Assembly: GCF_002849615.1 (NCBI RefSeq)
Contig: NZ_PDNV01000002.1
Span: 186,001-250,000 of the forward strand
Length of the DNA: 64,000 nucleotides
From: Pollutimonas nitritireducens
GTDB taxonomy: Bacteria > Pseudomonadota > Gammaproteobacteria > Burkholderiales > Burkholderiaceae_B
Direction of reading: 5' to 3'
The translations under genes and the position numbers were made by a program. A model generated the notes under the pieces. It was not told where the DNA came from, ran no database searches, and saw nothing but the letters and a program-made list of their open reading frames with translations. Shown here one piece after another: positions 39,511-48,465 of this stretch; the first letter of the stretch is position 1, and every line of letters begins with the position of its first letter.

Positions 39511-41037
39511 TTAGGCGTACTGATCCCGCAGCACGTTTTTCTGCACTTTGCCCATGGTGTTGCGGGGCAGTTGATCGGTGAAATAAATGCGCTTGGGCAC
39601 CTTGAAGTTGGCCAAGCGCGATTTCAAGTCTGCCATCATCGCATCGGCGTCCAGCTTGACGCCCGCTTTGGGCACCACGACAGCCACGACCGCCTCGCCG
39701 AAATCCGGATGGGCGAGACCAATGACCGCTGACTCGTCAACGCCCGGGATATCGTCGATGAGCAGTTCTATTTCCTTGGGGTAGACATTGAAACCGCCCG
39801 ATATGATGAGGTCTTTGCTGCGCCCGACGATCGACAAGTAGTTTGCCGGAGCAGAGTCGCCCCCCCAGCGTCCGACGTCGCCTGTGCGAAACCAGCCGTC
39901 AGCGGTGAACTCTTCGCGGGTTTTTTCCGGCATCCGCCAGTAACCTGAAAACACGTTAGGGCCGCGCACCTGCACGTTGCCAATTTCGCCCTCGCCCAGT
40001 TCCTTTCCGGCATCGTCAACCACGCGGACCATGACACCCGGCAACGGCTGTCCTACGGTTCCTCCGATTCGTTCGCCGAGCGTAGCGTCGTACGGATTGG
40101 ATGTCAGCATGACGGTTTCGCTCATGCCGTAACGCTCGAGTATGGGCTGGCCGATACGCGCCTTGAATTCGTCGAAGGTTTCCTTCAGCAATGGGGCGGA
40201 GCCGGATATGAACAAGCGCATGTTCGCGCACAATTCACGCGTGAACCGTGGGTCGGCGAGCAGCCGGACATAATATGTGGGCACGCCCATCATCACGGTG
40301 CTACGCGGAATGTAGTGCAATGCCTGCTCGATATCGAGCCTGGGCAGCCAGATCATGCGCGCACCCGCCAGTAGGGCACCATGTGAAGCGACGAACAAAC
40401 CATGCACATGGAAAATGGGCAGCATGTGCAATAACACATCGTCGGGTCGCCAGCCCCAATACTTGTGCAGTACTTCGGCATTGGACGAGAGATTGCGATG
40501 CGATAGCATGGCGCCCTTGCTGCGTCCCGTGGTGCCCGATGTGTACAGGATAGCGGCGAGGTCATCGGGAAGGCTGCGCACGTTGACAAATTCGCCGGGC
40601 TGGCTGGCCGCTGCCAGCGCAAGGCTACCGGTTCCGTCGCTATCCAAGGTATAGACATTCGCGGTGCCGGTTTTTTCGGCCAGGCGTCCTACCCACTCCT
40701 GATTGGCGCTATCGCACACCACCACGGCGGGCTCGGCATCGGTGAGGAAGTACTCGACTTCCGATTCCCGATACGCAGTATTCAATGGCAGGTACACCAG
40801 GCCCGCCCGCACACTGGCGAGATACAGCATCAGGGCTTCAGGCGACTTCTCGACCTGGACGGCAATGCGCGAACCCGGAGGCAGCTCAAGCGCCTGCAAC
40901 AAATTCGCGAATCGGCCGCTGATTTCTTCTACGTCGCTCCACGTGTAGAAGCGAGTCGGCGTTTCGATGGCCACTGCGGCGCGGTCAGCTGGAAAGCCCG
41001 CCGCCAGCAAAGCATATAAATTGGCATTGCCTTCCAA
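39511..41037 (-). CDS. matB: Malonyl-CoA synthetase (acyl-CoA synthetase family)
   Basis: I choose the TTG at 41037: it follows AGGAGA by five bases and gives MEGNANLYALLAAGFPADRA, the usual MatB start, and 508 residues. The open frame extends upstream into the crotonase gene. AMP-binding motifs are present: LYTSGTTGRSKGAMLSHRNL, GMSETVMLTSNPY, WFRTGDVG, and the catalytic lysine region LPRNTMGKVQKN. It would form malonyl-CoA from malonate, CoA and ATP; the adjacent decarboxylase supports that substrate. It begins two bases before the crotonase stop ends. Confidence 0.88.
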   Translation of the reverse strand: MEGNANLYALLAAGFPADRAAVAIETPTRFYTWSDVEEISGRFANLLQALELPPGSRIAVQVEKSPEALMLYLASVRAGLVYLPLNTAYRESEVEYFLTDAEPAVVVCDSANQEWVGRLAEKTGTANVYTLDSDGTGSLALAAASQPGEFVNVRSLPDDLAAILYTSGTTGRSKGAMLSHRNLSSNAEVLHKYWGWRPDDVLLHMLPIFHVHGLFVASHGALLAGARMIWLPRLDIEQALHYIPRSTVMMGVPTYYVRLLADPRFTRELCANMRLFISGSAPLLKETFDEFKARIGQPILERYGMSETVMLTSNPYDATLGERIGGTVGQPLPGVMVRVVDDAGKELGEGEIGNVQVRGPNVFSGYWRMPEKTREEFTADGWFRTGDVGRWGGDSAPANYLSIVGRSKDLIISGGFNVYPKEIELLIDDIPGVDESAVIGLAHPDFGEAVVAVVVPKAGVKLDADAMMADLKSRLANFKVPKRIYFTDQLPRNTMGKVQKNVLRDQYA

Positions 41038-41038
41038 A

Positions 41039-41851
41039 TCAATCTCCTGAGAATACCGGCACCTGGCCGGCCAGAAATGCCCTAACACCTTCGCGGTGGT
41101 CGTGGCTTTCGGCGTACTTGAAAAATGAGAGCAACTCAGCCTCGGTAAGTGCCTGAGCTTGCGGACTCAGCCGCGCTACTGTCTGCTTGTTGATACGGGC
41201 CGCCATAGGTGCGCCGCTGGCGAGGCGTCTCGCCAGTTGCATGACATCGCCCGCCACATCGGCATCGGGCAGCACGCGCGTCAGCAGTCCCTTGGACATG
41301 GCTTCGGCCGCACCGAAGACACGCCCTTCCAGAAGAATTTCGAGCGTGGTGGCTTTTCCGACCAGTGCGAGCAAGCCGCGCATTTCGTCAGGAGCCATGG
41401 GGAAACCCAGGCGGTTGATCGGAACACCGAACCGTGACGTTGCACCGGCGACACGCAGGTCGCATTGGCTGGCAATTTCAAGGCCGCCCCCCACGCAAAC
41501 GCCTTCTATCTGCGCGATCACCGGATGCAGGCATGAACCGATGGACTCCAGCGCAGGCGCAAGTATGCGACGATGGTAATTCATGACACTGGACAGATCG
41601 CTGCGCTCGTGTGGGAATTCGCTGATATCCGCACCCGCCGCAAAGTTTCCGTCTTCGCCACGCAGCACCACGCAACGCAGCGCGTCATCGGCAGAGAGCT
41701 CCGCAAATACCCCGGCCAGGGACTGCCACATCGAAACGCTGATGGCGTTCAGGCGCCCCGGATGGCTAAGCGTCACCAGGGCTATGGGGCCTTCGTAGTC
41801 AAGAATGACCTTGCCCGCGCCTACGCTGCTTCCAGCCTCGGCTATAGCCAT
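41039..41851 (-). CDS. Enoyl-CoA hydratase/isomerase family protein
   Basis: This 270-residue crotonase has the oxyanion-hole segments GNFAAGADISEF and IEGVCVGGGLEIASQCDLRVA. One usual catalytic glutamate is in the GGGLE position; the second region reads MAPDEMRGLLALVG. It overlaps the decarboxylase gene by 10 bases and abuts matB, so it is a true operon member although malonate catabolism does not need a hydratase. The substrate is unknown; it might act on malonyl-CoA derivatives. Confidence 0.88.
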   Translation of the reverse strand: MAIAEAGSSVGAGKVILDYEGPIALVTLSHPGRLNAISVSMWQSLAGVFAELSADDALRCVVLRGEDGNFAAGADISEFPHERSDLSSVMNYHRRILAPALESIGSCLHPVIAQIEGVCVGGGLEIASQCDLRVAGATSRFGVPINRLGFPMAPDEMRGLLALVGKATTLEILLEGRVFGAAEAMSKGLLTRVLPDADVAGDVMQLARRLASGAPMAARINKQTVARLSPQAQALTEAELLSFFKYAESHDHREGVRAFLAGQVPVFSGD

Positions 41852-43131
41852 CGCAGATTAAGTCCCATTTTTGGCTTGCCCGCCGCCAGAAGCGCAAGAT
41901 TATCGTCGAGTTGCTCTAGATCGTAGAGATAGTTGACCATGATGCCGCAAGACTGCGCCATACCTTTCGTCGAGCAGTCAGCGGCCCAATTGACCCGTTC
42001 GATGCGAGCGCCATTGCCCAGATGAAAACGCGCCACCGCATCGATAGGTTGGCCGTTCTTCATGCTTTTCAAGTAGAGCACAGCAAGGCGCACTCCGGTG
42101 CGCTGCACCGCTTCGGAAACCTTGCCGCCGGCCGCTGCCTGCAACCGCTCGACCCACTTCTGTCCCGCAGAGGCGTCATTTTGCGCCTGCTGCTTATCGA
42201 CCTTGTCGTGCAACAGCTCTTGCATGGCTTTGCCATCCTGCTTGGCCAGCCAATCGACGAAGCCCGGCATTGGCGAGAGCGTGGCGAACGACTTCAGCTT
42301 GGGAAGTTCAATAAGCAACTGGTCGATGACCCGCTTGAGCAGAAAGTTGCCGAAGCTAATGCCGCGGAGGCCAGGTTGCGTATTGGAAATGGAATAAAAG
42401 ATGGCCCATTTTGCTTTATTGAGGTCAGGTGCTGCCACCTTGGGGTCGAGCAAGACCTGTACGTTATCAGCCATTTGCGCGGCAAACGCAACCTCGACGA
42501 ATATCAGCGGTACATCGTTCATGCGCGGATGAAAGAAGGCATAGCAGCGGCGATGATCTGCCACCCGGTGGCGCAGCTCTTCCCATGACCGGATTTCATG
42601 GACGGCTTCGTACTGGATGAGTTTTTCCAACAATGAGGCGGGCGAATCCCAGGTAATGGGACGAAGTTCCAGCATGCCAACGTCAAACCAGCTGTTGAGC
42701 AGACCTTCGAGTTCGCGCTCCAGCACCGTCAGGCTCGCCACCTGGTTGCGCCAGCGCAATATGTCGGCGCGTAGATCCACCAGCAAATGCAGGCTGTCGG
42801 CCTGGGCATACAAACGGCGGAACAACCGCAGACCCTGGTCGCCGCGCGGCTCGAGGCCGGCGCTGGCCTGAGCAAGCGCCGCCAACAGCACACGACGCTC
42901 TTTGCCGTCCGCCGCAGCGTAGCGCAGACTCCATTGCTTGGCGAGCCGATTGGCTGCCACGTCGGTCATGCGGGCTGTAAACAAGGTTGCCGTCTCCGCC
43001 GCCAACGGACCGCGATCGCGGTCCAGCCAACGGCCGAGGCGAGCCACCAGCCCCTGTGCTTCTTTGCTTGCCGTCGCCAGTTCTGCCGCTTTGCTTACAA
43101 CCACCGCTTTTTCTGTGTCCGTAACCGTCAT
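41842..43131 (-). CDS. matA: Malonyl-CoA decarboxylase
   Basis: This 429-residue protein shows the malonyl-CoA decarboxylase layout: an all-helical N-terminal part, then an acetyltransferase-like part with PLIFVEVAFAAQMADNVQ, FYSISNTQPGLRGISFGNFL and LKSFATLSPMPGFVDWL. It converts malonyl-CoA to acetyl-CoA and CO2. Next to malonyl-CoA synthetase it completes malonate use. Its ATG overlaps the GntR stop by 4 bases. Confidence 0.93.
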   Translation of the reverse strand: MTVTDTEKAVVVSKAAELATASKEAQGLVARLGRWLDRDRGPLAAETATLFTARMTDVAANRLAKQWSLRYAAADGKERRVLLAALAQASAGLEPRGDQGLRLFRRLYAQADSLHLLVDLRADILRWRNQVASLTVLERELEGLLNSWFDVGMLELRPITWDSPASLLEKLIQYEAVHEIRSWEELRHRVADHRRCYAFFHPRMNDVPLIFVEVAFAAQMADNVQVLLDPKVAAPDLNKAKWAIFYSISNTQPGLRGISFGNFLLKRVIDQLLIELPKLKSFATLSPMPGFVDWLAKQDGKAMQELLHDKVDKQQAQNDASAGQKWVERLQAAAGGKVSEAVQRTGVRLAVLYLKSMKNGQPIDAVARFHLGNGARIERVNWAADCSTKGMAQSCGIMVNYLYDLEQLDDNLALLAAGKPKMGLNLRWL

Positions 43132-43841
43132 GAATTAGCCTCCTGAGTACTGGGTTGCAATGCAAGTTCTGAATTCGACGAACGCTGGGCCTGTTCATCC
43201 AGGGCATGAAGCGCGTGCAGTTGATTGAGGAGATGCTTGCGCGTCAACGCCTCGGCGTTCTCGGGGTCACGTGCCTTGAGTGCCTCGAAGATTGCCAGAT
43301 GTTCGGCGCAGGAAGCTTGAACGCGGCCCGGCCAGGTCAGGCTTTTGTGCCGGGAGAGGCTGAGCACGTGCCGCAGATTATCGACCAGATCCGATAGCCA
43401 GTGATTATCCGCGAGCGCCTGGATGGCCTCGTGAATCAAGGCATTGGTTGCGTAATACTGGTCGGTGTCCACCGCTGCGGCATGCTGCTGCAATTGCTCA
43501 TGCAAAGGTTCGAGGCGCTTGAGATCATCATCGCTCACCTTGCGTGCCGCTTCGTAGGCGCAGCGCCCTTCAAGCATGGCCATCAATGGAAATATATCGT
43601 CCAGGTCCCGGGCCGACAATTCGTTCACGAAACAGCCCCGGCGCGGCTCGAGGCGGATAAGACCTTCATTGACCAGCACTTTCAGCGCCTCACGCAACGG
43701 CGTACGCGAGATGCCGAGTTCTTTGCTTAGCCGCATTTCGTCGATCCAGACCCCTGATATCAGTTCGCCAGACTGGATCATGGCGCGCAGACGGTCCGCC
43801 ACTTCGAGATACAGCACCTGCTGGACTATGCGTCGGGTCAA
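43128..43841 (-). CDS. GntR-family regulator (FadR/FCD subfamily) of the malonate operon
   Basis: I prefer the TTG at 43841 (GGAG eight bases before it), giving 237 residues starting TRRIVQQVLYLEVADRLRAM; a GTG at 43892 would add 17 residues and lacks a ribosome binding site. The N-terminal winged helix has SKELGISRTPLREALKVLVN, and the FCD effector domain has the metal-binding histidines in NALIHEAIQ and CAEHLAIFEAL. It resembles MatR-type regulators in position and probably responds to malonate or malonyl-CoA. It is the second gene of the run, after the aldehyde dehydrogenase. Confidence 0.9.
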   Translation of the reverse strand: MTRRIVQQVLYLEVADRLRAMIQSGELISGVWIDEMRLSKELGISRTPLREALKVLVNEGLIRLEPRRGCFVNELSARDLDDIFPLMAMLEGRCAYEAARKVSDDDLKRLEPLHEQLQQHAAAVDTDQYYATNALIHEAIQALADNHWLSDLVDNLRHVLSLSRHKSLTWPGRVQASCAEHLAIFEALKARDPENAEALTRKHLLNQLHALHALDEQAQRSSNSELALQPSTQEANS

Positions 43842-43867
43842 TGCGGAGACTCCAGGTTGCTTAACTG

Positions 43868-43882
43868 ATAATTCATAATTAT
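43868..43882. promoter_or_regulatory. Palindrome ahead of the GntR gene
   Basis: ATAATT-CAT-AATTAT is a perfect 6-base inverted repeat with a 3-base spacer. It lies 27 bases ahead of the preferred TTG start, the right place for an autoregulatory operator; with the GTG start it would be inside the gene. It is AT-rich, so chance is not excluded. Confidence 0.35.
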
Positions 43883-43937
43883 GGCGAATCACCGAAATTA
43901 AACAAGCCTGGAAACATATAGTTATCCCTAGGTGTGA

Positions 43938-45377
43938 CTAGGGTTCAAAGTTATGGACTATGGTCTTGGTAAGGCTCATTTCCTCCAGTGCCATGAGCCC
44001 TTTCTCGCGCCCATGTCCGCTTTTGCCAAAGCCCCCGAAAGGCAGTTCCACCCCACCGCCGGCTCCGTAGCAGTTGATATAGACTTGTCCGCTATTGATG
44101 CCTTCTGCGATACGTAGCTGGCGCCCGCCGTTTTCTGTCCATATTCCCGCCGCCAACCCGTAGTCGGTATCATTGGCCAGAGCGATGGCATCCGCTTCGT
44201 CTTTGAAGGGCATTGCTGTCAGCACCGGACCGAAGACTTCTTCTTTGGCAAGAAGGTGGTCGCGCGGCACATCGGCAAAAAAAGTCGGGGCGACAAAGAA
44301 ACCGCTAGCGGGCAAATCGGCTGCGAGCGCTCCCTGCGCGGCAATACGTGCGCCGCTCTTGACAGCGTCGTCGATGAATCGCTGTACGCGATCCCGCTGT
44401 CGCGCATTGATGATGGGACCACAGTCCACTTCCTGATTCTGCGTACCAGTACGTAGTTTGGCAAAGCGGTCCGCCACCCGGGAGACCACCTCGTCGTAGA
44501 CCTCACGCTGTACCAACAGACGGGATCCGGCCGAGCAGGTCTGGCCGGCGTTCTGGATAATGCCATTGATGATTGCAGGAATGGCCCGATCCAGATTGGC
44601 ATCGGCGAATACCAGTTGAGGCGATTTACCGCCCAGCTCCAACACGCACTTAACGTGATTGCGCGCCGTTTCCTGCTGAACAATGGTGCCTACTTGGGGT
44701 GATCCGGTGAACGACACGAAGTTCACGCCCGGATGCGATATAAGCGCAGCGCCAGCCGTTGTTCCATAGCCAGGCACCACATTGAAGGCGCCGGCTGGCA
44801 GCCCCGCTTCCGTGACGAGGTCGGCAAGGCGCAAGATGGACAAACTGGCATCTTCGGCCGGCTTGATGACAGCGGCATTACCCATCGCCAACGCCGCACC
44901 GACAGAACGGCCCATGATCTGCACGGGATAATTCCACGGGATGATGTGTCCGGAAACGCCGAAAGGTTGGCGTACTACGCGAACGGCATGATTGTTTTGA
45001 TAAGGAATGACCTGGCCGTGCACTTTGTCGGCGGCGCCACCATAAAACTCGAAGTAACGGGCCAGCAACTTGACGTCGTTGCGAGCGGTCGCCAGGAGTT
45101 TTCCACAATCGCGGGACTCAAGCTCCACCAGCTCATCATAATGCTCCAGGATCTTCTGGCCCAAGCGCATCAGGGCGCGCCCACGCTCGACAGCCGTAAA
45201 ACGTCCCCATTCGCCGGCGAGTGCTCGACGAGCTGCCTGCACGGCCAGGTCAATATCGCCCGCCCCGCCGTCGGCGATCGCACCAAACTGTTCACCCGTT
45301 CCGGGATCGATGACCGCGATGGTCTTGCCCGACTGAGGTGCCAACCACTTTCCACCAATGAACAACTTACCTTGCAT
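43938..45377 (-). CDS. NAD(P)-dependent aldehyde dehydrogenase
   Basis: From the ATG at 45377 (MQGKLFIGGKWLAPQSGK) this is 479 residues. The family motifs are intact: VIIPWNYP-type HIIPWNYPVQIMGR, VSFTGSPQVG, the catalytic glutamate in CVLELGGKSPQLVF and the catalytic cysteine in NAGQTCSAGSRLLV. The substrate is unknown. It lies 96 bases upstream of the preferred GntR start on the same strand, so it may be co-transcribed with the malonate genes; oxidation of malonate semialdehyde would fit but is inference. An in-frame extension to 45491 is not family-like. Confidence 0.92.
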   Translation of the reverse strand: MQGKLFIGGKWLAPQSGKTIAVIDPGTGEQFGAIADGGAGDIDLAVQAARRALAGEWGRFTAVERGRALMRLGQKILEHYDELVELESRDCGKLLATARNDVKLLARYFEFYGGAADKVHGQVIPYQNNHAVRVVRQPFGVSGHIIPWNYPVQIMGRSVGAALAMGNAAVIKPAEDASLSILRLADLVTEAGLPAGAFNVVPGYGTTAGAALISHPGVNFVSFTGSPQVGTIVQQETARNHVKCVLELGGKSPQLVFADANLDRAIPAIINGIIQNAGQTCSAGSRLLVQREVYDEVVSRVADRFAKLRTGTQNQEVDCGPIINARQRDRVQRFIDDAVKSGARIAAQGALAADLPASGFFVAPTFFADVPRDHLLAKEEVFGPVLTAMPFKDEADAIALANDTDYGLAAGIWTENGGRQLRIAEGINSGQVYINCYGAGGGVELPFGGFGKSGHGREKGLMALEEMSLTKTIVHNFEP

Positions 45378-45545
45378 TCTGCATTCTCCGCTACACCCTG
45401 GGTTTAATCCGGATCCATACTGGTCCGATGTGATGATTTGCGCTATCTTGTGGCTGTCTGGTGATCTATCCACATCGCGCCGCTTCGTCATACCGTTCCG
45501 GCAACAATTCTATTCGACGCCACCTTGCAATAAAAAGGAGCCAAA

Positions 45546-46547
45546 TTGAAAAAAATCCTGGTTACCGGGGGATCCGGCTTTTTAGGCCAGATGCTGATAC
45601 AACGTTTCCTTCAGCCCGAGACCCGGACGGGAGCCGAAAGCCCTGCGGAACACCCCGATGAGATCATCGCAATAGACCAGACCGCCGGCGTATACACCCA
45701 TCCGCGCTTGCGCTACCTGTGCGCCGACATTTCCGAGCCTGCGCAATGGCGGTCCATCATAAACGATGATATCTCCGGGATCGTTCATCTTGCTGCTGTC
45801 GTCAGCGGCACCGCAGAACGCGACTTTGATCTCGGCATGCGAGTCAATCTTGACGGTACGCGGGCGCTTCTCGATGCGGCACGCTCCTTGAGCGCACCGC
45901 CACGGTTTCTGTTTTCCAGCTCCTTGGCTGTCTATGGCGGTACCCTCCCCGATGTGGTGGATGACAACACGCCGCCCGCACCGCAATCTTCCTATGGCAC
46001 ACAGAAATTGATCGGCGAGCAGCTGGTCAGCGACTACACGCGCAAAAGCTTTATCGACGGCCGGTGCGTGCGCATACCCACCGTATCGGTACGCCCTGGC
46101 AAACCCAATGGGGCCGCTTCGAGCTTCGCCAGCGGCATCATCCGCGAACCTATGGCCGGGGAACGCGCCATTTGCCCCATCGATCCGGACACTCCGTTAT
46201 GGCTGGCGTCGCCCAGACACGTCATCGAATCCCTGATTCACGCTTTCCTGTTGTCGCCGGCACAACTCGACGATCAGCCAGACGAATGGCGAGCCGGACG
46301 GGCAGCCGCCAGGCGTCCCATTAATTTGCCCGGTTTGACCATCACTCCCCGTGAAATGGCCGACACGTTGCGGAATCTGGCCGGCGCCGACGTCGCAAAT
46401 CTCATCGATTGGAAACCTGACCCGGACATCAAGGACATTGTGGAGACCTGGCCGGCCCGGATAGACACCCGCCATGCCTTCAGGCTCGGCTTTGCGCCGG
46501 CGGGCACCGGTGCGCAATTGGTCGGCGCCTACGTGCAACAACAGTGA
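45546..46547 (+). CDS. denD: D-erythronate dehydrogenase-like NAD-dependent epimerase/dehydratase
   Basis: From a TTG at 45546 with AAGGAG six bases ahead, this is 333 residues. It has the Rossmann motif KKILVTGGSGFLGQML, the catalytic YxxxK in SSYGTQKLIGEQL and the DenD-type segments RIPTVSVRPGKPNGAASSFA and PLWLASPRHVIESLIHAF. DenD oxidises D-erythronate at C2 to 2-oxo-tetronate, and the otnI-like gene follows after 54 bases. The otnK and otnC genes that normally complete the pathway are absent here. Confidence 0.85.
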   Translation: MKKILVTGGSGFLGQMLIQRFLQPETRTGAESPAEHPDEIIAIDQTAGVYTHPRLRYLCADISEPAQWRSIINDDISGIVHLAAVVSGTAERDFDLGMRVNLDGTRALLDAARSLSAPPRFLFSSSLAVYGGTLPDVVDDNTPPAPQSSYGTQKLIGEQLVSDYTRKSFIDGRCVRIPTVSVRPGKPNGAASSFASGIIREPMAGERAICPIDPDTPLWLASPRHVIESLIHAFLLSPAQLDDQPDEWRAGRAAARRPINLPGLTITPREMADTLRNLAGADVANLIDWKPDPDIKDIVETWPARIDTRHAFRLGFAPAGTGAQLVGAYVQQQ

Positions 46548-46601
46548 TTCAACCTTGACTGATCACCGCCTTGCCTCGACAACATTGAATAAGACATTGA
46601 A

Positions 46602-47393
46602 ATGCCGAAATTTTCCGCCAATCTGGGATTCCTATGGCCCGACCGCCCCTTGCTGGACCGTATTGACGCCGCCGCGGACGCCGGATTCGAAGCGATCGAA
46701 CTTCACTGGCCGTACGATACCGATCCCGCCGACGTTCGCAAATTATGCAAGGCCCGTGAATTGACCTTGCTCGGCATCAATACCTACGCTGGCGATACTG
46801 CAAAGGGCGAATTCGGTCTGGGCGCGCTGCCCGGGCGCGAGGTTGATTTTCAACAGGCGGTGGATCAATCAATAGCATGGTGCCGGGCCAGCGGTGCGCA
46901 AGCCATACATGCCGTTGCCGGAGTAATACCTTTCGACGAAGCGCACGCACGCGACACATTTATCGGCAATCTGATACGTGCCGCCGATAAGGCTGCCGCT
47001 CACGATGTAACGCTACTGCTTGAACCGATCAATCAACGCGACAAGCCAGGGTACTTTTACTCCAACCTGTCCCAGGCCGAGGTGATCCTGGATGCGGTCG
47101 ATCGGCCCAACCTGCGGCTTATGTTCGATGTGTATCACGTCGGCGTCACTGAAGGAGACGTCCTGACCAGGTTGCGCCGCCACATGCCGCGCATCGGCCA
47201 CGTACAAATTGCCGCCGTGCCCAGTCGCGCCGAACCCGATGAAGGCGAACTCCGGTATGAAGCAATCTTTGAAACGCTCGATTCACTGGGCTATACGGGC
47301 TGGATTGGCTGTGAATACAAGCCGCGCACCGATACGGACGCCGGATTGAAATGGCTGGCTAAACTGGGCGTCAGCCTGCGCGCGACAAGGTGA
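46602..47393 (+). CDS. otnI: 2-oxo-tetronate isomerase / hydroxypyruvate isomerase family protein
   Basis: This 263-residue TIM-barrel isomerase has MPKFSANLGFLWPDRPLLDR, the metal glutamates in LLLEPINQRDKPGYF and in the final GWIGCEYKPRTDT, and the histidine in MFDVYHVGVTEGD. This family covers Hyi (hydroxypyruvate/tartronate semialdehyde) and OtnI (2-oxo-tetronate to 3-oxo-tetronate). Pairing with denD favours OtnI. No regulator is adjacent on this strand. Confidence 0.85.
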   Translation: MPKFSANLGFLWPDRPLLDRIDAAADAGFEAIELHWPYDTDPADVRKLCKARELTLLGINTYAGDTAKGEFGLGALPGREVDFQQAVDQSIAWCRASGAQAIHAVAGVIPFDEAHARDTFIGNLIRAADKAAAHDVTLLLEPINQRDKPGYFYSNLSQAEVILDAVDRPNLRLMFDVYHVGVTEGDVLTRLRRHMPRIGHVQIAAVPSRAEPDEGELRYEAIFETLDSLGYTGWIGCEYKPRTDTDAGLKWLAKLGVSLRATR

Positions 47394-47459
47394 CTCCCAG
47401 AGCGATCCGAGGAAACCGTGCCGGAGAACGGAGCAATTGACGTTCCCCAGCGACGACAT

Positions 47460-48425
47460 TTACTTGGCCTGGATATTCCCCGACTCGGCCACTTCGGTCC
47501 ATTTCTTTTTCTCGCCTTTCAGGAAGCTGTCGAAGTCCGCCGGCGTATCCAGCGTAACGGTAGCTCCCTGGTCCGCCAACTGTTTGGCAATGACCGGATC
47601 TTGCGTTGCCTTGAGCAGGCTTTCGTTTATTTTTTTGACGACGCTGTCAGGCATTCCTTTCGGTCCGAATAGCCCATACCAGCTCAATGATTGAACGCCC
47701 GGGAAGCCGGCTTGCGAAAAAGTCACCGCTTCCGGAAAGGCATCCACCGGCTTGTCACCGGCGATCCCGATCACCTTGAGCTTGCCCGACCTCACATGTG
47801 GTAATGCCGTGAGTACGCTGGTGACTCCCGACTCCACATGCCCCCCGATGATGTCGACCATCAAGGGCGACCCTCCTTTATATGGCACGGGGATCACCTT
47901 GACTCCCGCTTTCTGGCGTATGAGTTCGCCCGTCAACTGCGTCTGGCCTTCCGAGTAACCTATGCTCACGTCGTTCTTTTTGCCGAACTCAATGAAGCTT
48001 TTGAGGTCCGGGTACTTGCCCTCTTTGGAGACGACGAGCACCAGAGGCGAAACCGCCAGACGCGTGATGGCCGTGAAGTCCGTTTCGGTATTGTAAGGAA
48101 CGCTCTTGGTCAGGACCGGATTGATAACATGCGAGCCGACGACCAACATGATCTTGTAGCCATCGGGCTCCGACCTCGCGATGTCGGACGAGCCGATCAC
48201 ACCATTGGCGCCGGGTTTATTCTCGACTATCACCGATTGACCCCATATCTCGGAAAGCTTGTTGCCCACCAGCCTGGCGACAATATCAGTGCCGCCGCCT
48301 GGCGAGTAAGGCACCATCAGTGTTACGGGCTTCGAAGGCCATCCTTTGGCGTCTTCGGCGCGCAATCCAGGGGAAACCGCCATGACGGCGGCCATAAAAG
48401 CCAGACAAGCTCTGAAACTAACCAT
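47460..48425 (-). CDS. Bug/TctC-family periplasmic substrate-binding protein (hydratase-lyase operon)
   Basis: This 321-residue protein has a signal peptide (MVSFRACLAFMAAVMAVSPG, cleavage near GLRA-EDA) and the motifs VTLMVPYSPGGGTDIVARLV and VENKPGANGVIGSSDIA. It is the last gene of the operon that starts at 54855 and follows the lyase gene by 40 bases. Its ligand is probably the same type of carboxylate as the pathway's. No TctA/TctB is present, while a full ABC importer is encoded in the same operon, which is unusual. Confidence 0.93.
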   Translation of the reverse strand: MVSFRACLAFMAAVMAVSPGLRAEDAKGWPSKPVTLMVPYSPGGGTDIVARLVGNKLSEIWGQSVIVENKPGANGVIGSSDIARSEPDGYKIMLVVGSHVINPVLTKSVPYNTETDFTAITRLAVSPLVLVVSKEGKYPDLKSFIEFGKKNDVSIGYSEGQTQLTGELIRQKAGVKVIPVPYKGGSPLMVDIIGGHVESGVTSVLTALPHVRSGKLKVIGIAGDKPVDAFPEAVTFSQAGFPGVQSLSWYGLFGPKGMPDSVVKKINESLLKATQDPVIAKQLADQGATVTLDTPADFDSFLKGEKKKWTEVAESGNIQAK

Positions 48426-48465
48426 TCTGTTATCTCCAAGTTTTTAACACCGCTGGAATGAAGTG

